DNA of 15,708 bases from an uncultured Bartonella sp. (GTDB taxonomy: Bacteria; Pseudomonadota; Alphaproteobacteria; Rhizobiales; Rhizobiaceae): positions 1 through 15,708 of the forward strand of contig CALTWN010000023.1 in the NCBI GenBank assembly GCA_943913205.1. Reading direction: 5' to 3'. A program made the translations under genes and the position numbers. Below, one piece after another: positions 6,816-13,853 of this stretch. How positions within the stretch are numbered: the stretch's first letter is position 1; the number at the start of each line of letters is the position of its first letter. The notes under the pieces are model-generated. The model made no database searches and was not told the DNA's origin. It saw only the letters and a list, made by a program, of their open reading frames with translations.

Positions 6816-8615
6816 ATGTCTAAGAAAGATAAAAAAATTGATAAAATTAAAGAGTTATATCAAGAACAAGCCTTTTCTCAAGTAATAATAGAGGGGCAAG
6901 AGCTCTTAGAAAAAGAAAAAAATCGCAGTGCTAAACGTGTTTTATATAATTATATAGGACTTGCTTTACTAGAAATGGACGACCACGACCAAGCAATAGA
7001 AAATTTACGCAAAGCAAGGTCACATCTTTCTATTAGAGATTTTTATGCACCTTTTATTGAATATTATGAAGAACGTAAGCATTGGCCGAATTTAATAAAA
7101 TGTTTTGAAGATATGCTGAAATATTATCCCGACGATACCATCATACTAGAATCCTTAGCAAAACTTTCAATGCTGCAGGGAAACGACACTAAAGCTATGT
7201 ATCATTTAACAAATACGCAAAATTGGGGGATGTTGGCGCATTTTTGTCGCTCTTTAGTTTTTTGGGATAATTTAGATAAAATAGATGAATTATTTGTTAC
7301 AGATTTACGTGATAATATTTTAATTAATGATAATTTGGCTTTACCGTGGACTTCTATACTTATTCCTAGAATTAACCAAGGTGATTCATATAATTTAATA
7401 AGGAGAACTATCTTAAAAAGTCTAGAAGATTTTAATCTTACTAATATAGCACCTATGGTTGAGGGGTTTGACCGTAAAAAGCCACGTGCAAGTGTATCAA
7501 AGTTGAGGATAGGGTACATTTCCACGGATTTTTATGATCATGCTACTATGCTATTGCTGGCCAGAATATTAGAGCTTCACGATTTAAATAATTTTGATAT
7601 CCATCTCTTTATTGTTAATAAAAAGATGAAAGATAGCTATAGTAAACGCATTGAAAATATGTCAGTGCATAAACATTATCTGTATAAAAAAGAAAATAGC
7701 GAAATAGCTGAACTAATAAATGAACAAAATATAGATATATTAGTTGATCTTAAAGGATTCACGAAAAATACAGTTAGTTATGTTTCTGCTTATCGTCCAG
7801 CTCCTATTATTGTTAATTGGCTAGGCTTTCCAGCTACTATGGGGTTGGAGCTTATGGCCGATTATATTATCACTGATAAAATTGTGACACCACCTGAACA
7901 GGCTTCATGTTTTAGTGAAACACTTGCCTATATGCCAGATTGCTATCAGCCAAATGATAATAGTTTAGAATATTCTAGCTCAATAACTAGAAAAGATGTG
8001 GGGTTGCCTGGGGATGCGGTTGTTTTTTGTAGCTTTAATAATATTTTAAAATTAAATCCACAACAATTTGATTTTTGGTGTAGATTATTACAAAATATAG
8101 AAAAATCTGTATTATGGATTTTACGGCCCTCTAATAAAATGGCTATAAAAAATCTTTTAAAAGAAGCAGAAAAAAGAGGTGTAAATGCTTCTCGTATTAT
8201 ATTTGCTGAACATGTACCTATAGCAGAACATCGTAAACGTTTACATTTAGCTGATATAGGGCTAGATTCTTTTCCTTGCACATCTCATACTACAGCTAGC
8301 GATCTTATGGCGGCCGGGGTTCCTCTTGTAGCGCAAATAGGAAATACATTTTGGTCGCGAGTTTCAGCAAGTGTACTTACCGCCAATAATTGCTCGCAGC
8401 TTGTAGCATACAACATAGAACAGGCATATAATATAGCTTATACATTAGCAACAAACAAAGATTTATTAGCGGCAGTTAAAGTTGAAATAGCTAATAATTT
8501 AAAAACCGCGCCATTATATAATAGTGAATTATTTACAAAAAATTTAGAGCGAATATATAATAAAATGTGGGAGCAATATCAAACTGGAAAAAAAGAAATA
8601 ATAAGCTTAGATTAA
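6816..8615 (+). CDS. TPR-containing family 41 glycosyltransferase (OGT/SPINDLY-like)
   Basis: 599 residues from the ATG at 6816, which has AAGG 8 bases upstream; an in-frame GTG at 6807 lies on that site and is unlikely to be the start. Residues about 1-200 are helical with TPR-like repeats, the clearest being LYNYIGLALLEMDDHDQAIENLRKA. The rest is a GT41 catalytic domain: STDFYDH (H242, equivalent to the active-site histidine of human OGT), DILVDLKGFT, RPAPIIVNWLGFPATMG, FCSFNNILKLNP with the conserved K412, and the HTTASD motif at 491-496. Such enzymes transfer GlcNAc or a related sugar from a nucleotide donor to Ser/Thr of proteins; bacterial targets include flagellins and adhesins, but the target here is unknown. 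No signal peptide, so cytoplasmic. It stands alone, divergent from ftrA, and its stop overlaps the opposing carB stop by 4 bases. Confidence 0.92.
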   Translation: MSKKDKKIDKIKELYQEQAFSQVIIEGQELLEKEKNRSAKRVLYNYIGLALLEMDDHDQAIENLRKARSHLSIRDFYAPFIEYYEERKHWPNLIKCFEDMLKYYPDDTIILESLAKLSMLQGNDTKAMYHLTNTQNWGMLAHFCRSLVFWDNLDKIDELFVTDLRDNILINDNLALPWTSILIPRINQGDSYNLIRRTILKSLEDFNLTNIAPMVEGFDRKKPRASVSKLRIGYISTDFYDHATMLLLARILELHDLNNFDIHLFIVNKKMKDSYSKRIENMSVHKHYLYKKENSEIAELINEQNIDILVDLKGFTKNTVSYVSAYRPAPIIVNWLGFPATMGLELMADYIITDKIVTPPEQASCFSETLAYMPDCYQPNDNSLEYSSSITRKDVGLPGDAVVFCSFNNILKLNPQQFDFWCRLLQNIEKSVLWILRPSNKMAIKNLLKEAEKRGVNASRIIFAEHVPIAEHRKRLHLADIGLDSFPCTSHTTASDLMAAGVPLVAQIGNTFWSRVSASVLTANNCSQLVAYNIEQAYNIAYTLATNKDLLAAVKVEIANNLKTAPLYNSELFTKNLERIYNKMWEQYQTGKKEIISLD

Positions 8616-11600
8616 TTCCTAGCTTTAAAAAAATCTTGAATGCTTTTTACTTGCAATTTATTTTTTATAATAGCCTCTATTGCTAAGGCTGCAGCATTTG
8701 CGCCTGCAACTGTAGTATAGTAGGGAATTTTTTGTAACATAGCAGTACGTCGTACAAGTTTTGCATCGCTAATAGTGTAGTCGTCATTGCTAGTGTTGAA
8801 TACAAGATTTATTTGATAGTTTCGCATTGCATCTTCAATGTGTGGATGTCCCTCAAATACTTTGTTTATATGATGAATTTTTAAACCTTGTTCGGTTAAA
8901 TATTTATATGTATTTGTAGTAGAATAAATAGTAAATCCAAGGTTAACAAGTTTTTTTACAGCTTTAAGCATCAGAGGTTTATCTTCATCTGTGGCAGAAA
9001 CAAAAGCAGTTCCTTTGCGTGGTAATTCAAAACCAGCGCTTGATTGCGCTTTTGCAAATGCTAGAGCAAATGTGTCATCTATGCCCATAACCTCGCCTGT
9101 TGAACGCATTTCAGGCCCCAGTAATGTATCCGCTTTATTAAATCGCATAAATGGAAAAACAGCCTCTTTTACGGTTACATAATTTAAGTTCCCAAAAGAA
9201 ATAGGCGTATTATAAAAAGCAAATGAATCAGCAATATTATTACCCAACATTATATGTGTAGCTATCTTAACAATAGGATATCCGTTAGTTTTAGCTACAA
9301 AAGGTACAGTGCGTGAGGCACGTGGATTAACTTCTAAAACATATACAATACCATCTTTAATGGCAAATTGTATGTTCATAAAACCAACTATGTTTAGTGC
9401 TTTTGCCAGATTTTTAGCCTGTTTTTTAATATCATCAATAACATTTTGACTAAGGCTGTAGGGTGGTATAGAACAGGCTGAATCGCCAGAATGTATTCCA
9501 GCTTCTTCAATATGTTGAAGAACTCCCAACACCACAGCTGTTTTACCGTCTGCTAAACAATCAACATCCACTTCTACCGCTTTGTTTAAATATCTATCAA
9601 GCAATAAAGGCGTTTTTGATAATAACTCATCTATTTGTTTTTGCTGATCTAGTTTATATTTAATTTTAAGTTTTTCAGGAACTAGCATAGGTAAAGTATT
9701 AGATATATATTTTTCAAGCTGCACAGAATTATCGATAATCTGCATAGCTCTACCGCCTAAAACATAAGATGGGCGTATAACGATAGGATATCCTAATTGG
9801 TGAACTAAATCTTCAATCTCGCTTATAGAAAAAACTATTCCATGCTCAGGTTGAGTTAAATTTAATTTAGTCAATAGATTTTGAAACCTATCTCTATCTT
9901 CAGTTAAATCTATAATATCATGTGAGGTGCCTAAAATATTGATGCCGGCCTTTTCAAGTGATTTTGCTAATTTAAGTGGAGTTTGACCTCCAAATTGCAC
10001 AATAACCCCCAAAACTGTACCATTTTCACGTTCTTTTTCAATAATGTTTAAAACATATTCTACAGTTAATGGCTCAAAATAAAGCCTATCAGATGTATCA
10101 TAATCAGTAGAAACAGTTTCAGGATTACAATTAATCATAATAGATTCAATGCCTGCATCTTTTAATGCAAAAGAGGCATGACAACAACAATAGTCAAACT
10201 CTATACCTTGACCAATGCGATTAGGGCCACTACCCAATATTATTACTTTTTGTTTTTCGCTTACCTGTGCCTCACAATTGTTTTTATCGCAGAATGGTTC
10301 CTCATAGCTAGAATACATATAAGCTGTATTTGTATCAAACTCACCTGCACAGCTATCTATACGTTTAAATACTGGTAAAACGCCAAGCTCCTTGCGCTTT
10401 TCGTAAATTTTTTCAACATTGTTATTGGTTAAAATACTTAAGCGTTGGTCGCTAAAGCCCATAGCTTTCAAGCCACGTAAGTTTCTAGCATCGTTAGGCA
10501 AACCGTAGTTTAATAAACGTTTTTCCGTTTTTATAATTTCTTCTATTTGTCCTAAAAACCATTTATCGATTTTGGTAATATTATAAATTTCCTCAATCGA
10601 TAAATTCATTCTCATAGCTTGAGCTATATACCTCAAGCGATCTGGGGTGGGGGTTGCTAATGCTACTAAAATAGCGTTATGCTCCTCCCCTTCATTGTGG
10701 GGCGGTATTTCTATTTCATCTAAGCCTGTAAGGTTGGTTTCTAAGCTGCATAAGGCTTTTTGTAATGATTCACAAAAGCTTCGACCAATTGCCATGACTT
10801 CGCCAACGGCTTTCATTGAAGTACCTAATATATTTGAGCTTTCAGGAAATTTTTCAAAAGCAAAGCGTGGTATTTTTGTAACAACATAATCAATCGTAGG
10901 CTCAAAAGCTGCTGGTGTCCGCCCTTCTGTAATATCGTTTTTTAATTCATCAAGGGTAAAACCTATAGCCAATTTTGCGGCTATTTTAGCAATAGGAAAC
11001 CCTGTAGCTTTGGAGGCCAAAGCAGAAGAACGAGAAACTCGAGGATTCATTTCTATAACAATAAGCTCGCCATTTTCAGGATTCACAGCAAATTGTACAT
11101 TAGAACCGCCCGTTTCAACACCTATTTCTTGTAAAACAGCGATAGAGGCATTGCGCATACGCTGGTATTCTTTATCTGTAAGGGTTAAAGCAGGAGCAAC
11201 AGTGATAGAATCACCTGTATGCACTCCCACCGGGTCAACATTTTCAATAGAACATACAATAATGGTGTTGTTATTTTTATCTCGTACAACCTCCATTTCA
11301 TATTCTTTCCAACCTAGTACACTTTCTTCAATTAATATTTCAGTAGTTGGGGAGGCTTCTAATCCGCTTTCGACTATTTCAAAAAAATCGCTTCGGCTAT
11401 AGGCGATGCCTCCGCCTGTGCCGCCTAAGGTAAAGGATGGGCGAATAATAACCGGTAGTCCAATAATATCTAAAGCTTCCATGGCCTGTGCCATAGCATA
11501 AGCCGTATAACGTTTTTTACGATTTATTTCTTCATTTTGCCATTCTATTTCTAAATTTTCTAAAGCCTCATCTAATGAAGCTCCAGACAGGTTTTTTTTG

Positions 11601-12106
11601 AGATCTTCGCGCTTTTCTTCGTGTTCTTTTCTATCTTGTTCTTTTATTTGGGTAGCATTGGCTAACCTAGATTTTGGAGTAGCTAGCCCTATTTTTTCCA
11701 TAGCGGCTCTAAATAAAGCTCTATCCTCTGCCTTATCTATAGCTTGCGCATTGGCGCCTATCATCTCTACATTATAACGATCTAAAATGCCCATTTTCTT
11801 TAAAGATAAAGCTGTATTTAGTGCTGTTTGACCGCCCATTGTGGGTAGTAAGGCATCTGGTTTTTCTTTAGCTATAATCTTTGCTACAAATTCTGGTGTT
11901 ATGGGCTCTATATAGGTGGCATCAGCTACATCTGGATCTGTCATTATAGTAGCTGGGTTAGAATTTACTAATATAATACGGTAGCCTTCTTCGCGTAATG
12001 CTTTACAAGCTTGTACGCCAGCATAATCAAATTCACAGGCCTGTCCAATTATAATAGGACCAGCACCTATAATCAAAATGGATTCAATGTCGGTGCGTTT
12101 AGGCAT
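8612..12106 (-). CDS. carB: Carbamoyl-phosphate synthase large subunit
   Basis: 1164 residues. CarB makes carbamoyl phosphate from bicarbonate, ammonia supplied by CarA, and two ATP, feeding pyrimidine and arginine synthesis in the cytoplasm. Two homologous ATP-grasp halves are clear: IIGAGPIIIGQACEFDYAG (12-30) with IIRPSFTLGGTGGG (220-233), and ILGSGPNRIGQGIEFDY (623-639) with VIRPSYVLGGRAMQI (776-790). An oligomerisation region lies between, and an MGS-like allosteric domain with NKVFEGHPHIEDA fills about 1040-1164. It is some 90 residues longer than the 1073-residue E. coli protein. Most of the excess is a charged insertion at about 151-208 plus a smaller one near 805-835, both familiar from alphaproteobacteria. 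The ATG at 12106 is separated by one base from the carA stop, so it is coupled to carA. No terminator hairpin follows; the stop overlaps the convergent GT41 gene. Confidence 0.98.
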   Translation of the reverse strand: MPKRTDIESILIIGAGPIIIGQACEFDYAGVQACKALREEGYRIILVNSNPATIMTDPDVADATYIEPITPEFVAKIIAKEKPDALLPTMGGQTALNTALSLKKMGILDRYNVEMIGANAQAIDKAEDRALFRAAMEKIGLATPKSRLANATQIKEQDRKEHEEKREDLKKNLSGASLDEALENLEIEWQNEEINRKKRYTAYAMAQAMEALDIIGLPVIIRPSFTLGGTGGGIAYSRSDFFEIVESGLEASPTTEILIEESVLGWKEYEMEVVRDKNNNTIIVCSIENVDPVGVHTGDSITVAPALTLTDKEYQRMRNASIAVLQEIGVETGGSNVQFAVNPENGELIVIEMNPRVSRSSALASKATGFPIAKIAAKLAIGFTLDELKNDITEGRTPAAFEPTIDYVVTKIPRFAFEKFPESSNILGTSMKAVGEVMAIGRSFCESLQKALCSLETNLTGLDEIEIPPHNEGEEHNAILVALATPTPDRLRYIAQAMRMNLSIEEIYNITKIDKWFLGQIEEIIKTEKRLLNYGLPNDARNLRGLKAMGFSDQRLSILTNNNVEKIYEKRKELGVLPVFKRIDSCAGEFDTNTAYMYSSYEEPFCDKNNCEAQVSEKQKVIILGSGPNRIGQGIEFDYCCCHASFALKDAGIESIMINCNPETVSTDYDTSDRLYFEPLTVEYVLNIIEKERENGTVLGVIVQFGGQTPLKLAKSLEKAGINILGTSHDIIDLTEDRDRFQNLLTKLNLTQPEHGIVFSISEIEDLVHQLGYPIVIRPSYVLGGRAMQIIDNSVQLEKYISNTLPMLVPEKLKIKYKLDQQKQIDELLSKTPLLLDRYLNKAVEVDVDCLADGKTAVVLGVLQHIEEAGIHSGDSACSIPPYSLSQNVIDDIKKQAKNLAKALNIVGFMNIQFAIKDGIVYVLEVNPRASRTVPFVAKTNGYPIVKIATHIMLGNNIADSFAFYNTPISFGNLNYVTVKEAVFPFMRFNKADTLLGPEMRSTGEVMGIDDTFALAFAKAQSSAGFELPRKGTAFVSATDEDKPLMLKAVKKLVNLGFTIYSTTNTYKYLTEQGLKIHHINKVFEGHPHIEDAMRNYQINLVFNTSNDDYTISDAKLVRRTAMLQKIPYYTTVAGANAAALAIEAIIKNKLQVKSIQDFFKARN

Positions 12107-12107
12107 T

Positions 12108-13310
12108 TTATAGCGCTTTCGATTGTTTGTATTTTAACATATCATTTTTAAATTTATTAAATAAATAAAAACTATCTTGCGGTCCAGGTGAAGCTTCTGG
12201 ATGATGTTGTACTGAGAATATATTTTTATTCACAAAGCTTAACCCACAATTGCTTTTATCAAATAATGATATATGGGTTTCTTTCACGCATGAAGGTAGG
12301 GTTAAACTATCAACTGCAAAACCATGATTCATAGATACAATTTCTACATTACCATTATGTAGATTCTTTACCGGATGGTTTGCCCCTCTGTGTCCTTGTT
12401 GCATTTTTATAGTTTTTGCCCCGCAGGCTAATGCCAAAAGTTGGTGACCTAAACATATGCCAAAAATGGGAATATCATATTCGAAAAGCTTTTTTAAAAT
12501 AGGAACAGCATATTTACCTGTAGCTGCCGGATCGCCAGGCCCATTTGAAAGAAAAATGCCGTCTGGATTTAATTCTAATATAGTTTCGGCTGGGGTTTGA
12601 GCATTTACAACTGTAATATCTGCGTTTAAACTGCATAAAAGACGCAAAATATTTCGTTTAACACCATAATCAATTACTACTATATGTAGTTTAGTATTCT
12701 GGGATGCTAGTTTAGCATATTTATGTTGCTCCCAGCACCAAGATGGTTCGCTCCATTTTGAAGTTTTTTTTGTAGCAGCTTCTTTAGCTAAATCTAAACC
12801 ATTTAGCCCGCACCAATTTTTTGCCTGTTCTTGTAATTGTTTATAATTGAAAACTCCGGTTTCATTATATGCTATTACAACATTCGGGGCATTATTTTTA
12901 CGGATATAATGGGTAAGGGCGCGTGTATCAACTCCGTAAATAGCGGTTATGTTACGCTCTACAAGCCAATTATTTAAGTGTTGCGAAGATCTATAATTTG
13001 CAGGCTCTGTTATTTTGCCTTTAAAAATGGCGCCAATGGCGCCTACTTTCGTTTCAATATTATAATTTTCAATATCTAGGGAGTTTGTACCTACATTACC
13101 TATATGTGGAAAGGTAAAAGTAATAATTTGGTTGAGATAGGAGGGGTCTGTTAAAATTTCCTGATATCCGGTAATAGATGTATTAAAGCATAATTCACCA
13201 ACTTTAGTGCCTTGAGCGCCTAGTCCAAAAGCTTTAATTATTGTGTTATCTGGCAATATAACACAAGCATTAGGTTTTTTTTCTTCCCAAAAATTAGTTA
13301 CATCAGTCAA
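12108..13310 (-). CDS. carA: Carbamoyl-phosphate synthase small (glutaminase) subunit
   Basis: 400 residues, near the usual 380-400. CarA hydrolyses glutamine and passes ammonia through a tunnel to CarB. The N-terminal small-subunit domain (about 15-150) includes GELCFNTSITGYQEILTDPSY. The C-terminal class I glutamine amidotransferase domain has SNGPGDP (255-261), the nucleophile in FGICLGHQ (C286), and the partner H370 and E372 in QHHPEASPGP. The start is TTG at 13310: GGGAG lies 6 bases upstream, and no in-frame ATG precedes the conserved domain. First gene of carA-carB, with a good promoter about 80 bases upstream. Confidence 0.97.
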   Translation of the reverse strand: MTDVTNFWEEKKPNACVILPDNTIIKAFGLGAQGTKVGELCFNTSITGYQEILTDPSYLNQIITFTFPHIGNVGTNSLDIENYNIETKVGAIGAIFKGKITEPANYRSSQHLNNWLVERNITAIYGVDTRALTHYIRKNNAPNVVIAYNETGVFNYKQLQEQAKNWCGLNGLDLAKEAATKKTSKWSEPSWCWEQHKYAKLASQNTKLHIVVIDYGVKRNILRLLCSLNADITVVNAQTPAETILELNPDGIFLSNGPGDPAATGKYAVPILKKLFEYDIPIFGICLGHQLLALACGAKTIKMQQGHRGANHPVKNLHNGNVEIVSMNHGFAVDSLTLPSCVKETHISLFDKSNCGLSFVNKNIFSVQHHPEASPGPQDSFYLFNKFKNDMLKYKQSKAL

Positions 13311-13394
13311 AAATATCTCCCATATTTTATAAACAAATACAACCCCGCTTTGGCTAGGGAATTATATAAAATAATAATGTGTGGCTAAGATATT

Positions 13395-13423
13395 ATTATT
13401 ACTTCTTTTTACCAAAACGTCAA
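13395..13423 (-). promoter_or_regulatory. Probable sigma70-type carAB promoter
   Basis: Minus strand TTGACG (13418-13423, 5 of 6), 17-base spacer, AATAAT (13395-13400, 5 of 6). Transcription would begin near 13388, giving a leader of about 78 bases before the TTG start of carA. The leader has a weak C-run/G-run pairing around 13345-13362 but no U-tract hairpin, so attenuation is not evident. Confidence 0.6.
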
Positions 13424-13453
13424 GAAGCTATTTTACAAAAATAAATTTTAAGA

Positions 13454-13490
13454 TAAAAATAGCCCCACAAAGTTCATCTTGTAGGGCTAT
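13454..13490 (-). terminator. Rho-independent terminator of the GlsB-family gene
   Basis: Read on the minus strand, a 12-base-pair stem (13479-13490 with 13459-13470, one G-U pair) around an 8-base loop is followed by a run of five T. It begins 8 bases after the stop of the GlsB-family gene. On the plus strand there is a C-A mismatch instead of the wobble and no T-run, so it works in one direction. It separates this gene from the downstream carAB promoter. Confidence 0.85.
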
Positions 13491-13497
13491 GTATAAA

Positions 13498-13749
13498 TTA
13501 TAATCCTAGTTGTCTTCCAAGAAAAATAAGCAAACAAGCTCCTATTAATCCAGCTATAAGATAGCCAAACCAACCGGCAAAATGTACGCCTATAATGCTT
13601 AAAATAAAGCTAGCAACAGAGGCGCCTACAATACCTAATATGATATTTAAAAATATGCCGGTATTAGTATGCATTAAGCGTTGTGCTATCCAGCCTGCTA
13701 GTCCACCTATAATTATAGCTGCTATCCAGCCAATACTTTTATCGTCCAT
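13498..13749 (-). CDS. GlsB/YeaQ/YmgE-family small membrane protein
   Basis: 83 residues from the ATG at 13749, which has AGGAG 9 bases upstream; the reading frame extends further upstream to a GTG at 13797 but without ribosome binding site support. The protein is almost entirely hydrophobic with three membrane segments: about 6-24, 33-54 and 58-78. The glycine-rich pattern IIGGLAGWIAQRLM, then NIILGIVGASVASFIL, then GWFGYLIAGLIGACLLIFLGR matches the transglycosylase-associated (YeaQ/YmgE/GlsB) family. These inner-membrane proteins are often stress-induced, and their biochemical role is not established despite the family name. It is a single-gene unit: its own terminator follows, and a divergent promoter region is shared with dnaG. 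In other alphaproteobacteria a yqeY-like gene often lies between carA and dnaG (recalled), so this position is a local difference. Confidence 0.87.
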   Translation of the reverse strand: MDDKSIGWIAAIIIGGLAGWIAQRLMHTNTGIFLNIILGIVGASVASFILSIIGVHFAGWFGYLIAGLIGACLLIFLGRQLGL

Positions 13750-13783
13750 GTTGTTGTTCTCCTGCATATAGTGTAGTATAATG

Positions 13784-13813
13784 AATATATAAAGCACTCG
13801 TTTTATTTAGCAA
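13784..13813 (-). promoter_or_regulatory. Possible promoter of the GlsB-family gene
   Basis: Minus strand TTGCTA (13808-13813, 4 of 6), 18-base spacer, TATATT (13784-13789, 5 of 6). Transcription would start near 13777, about 28 bases before the ATG. Its -35 lies on the same bases as the likely dnaG -35 on the other strand. Confidence 0.4.
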
Positions 13814-13836
13814 GCATATTCTAACTACAGTATAAT
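13807..13836 (+). promoter_or_regulatory. Probable dnaG promoter
   Basis: A perfect TATAAT at 13831-13836 is preceded by TTAGCA (13807-13812, 4 of 6) at an 18-base spacer. Transcription would begin near 13843, only about 11 bases before the dnaG ATG, and that leader shows no clear Shine-Dalgarno sequence. The -10 is strong; the -35 is tentative. Confidence 0.5.
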
Positions 13837-13853
13837 TAAGATCAAAATACAAG

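Noticed and set aside
7946..8281. 111-codon minus-strand open frame opposite the GT41 gene
   Set aside because: It is antisense to the conserved catalytic domain and its translation resembles no family.
11010..11402. 130-codon plus-strand open frame opposite carB
   Set aside because: It lies wholly antisense to conserved carB sequence and shows no recognisable domain or ribosome binding site; it is a shadow frame. The same holds for the shorter frames opposite trkH, the aminotransferase, ftr genes and carB.
13311..13394. Riboswitch or attenuator in the carA leader
   Set aside because: Only a weak C-run/G-run pairing is visible, with no T-run, no strong competing stems and no leader peptide I could support.
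13750..13797. Longer N-terminus for the GlsB-family protein
   Set aside because: The AGGAG site is placed for the ATG at 13749, and the extra residues do not fit the family's usual short N-terminus.
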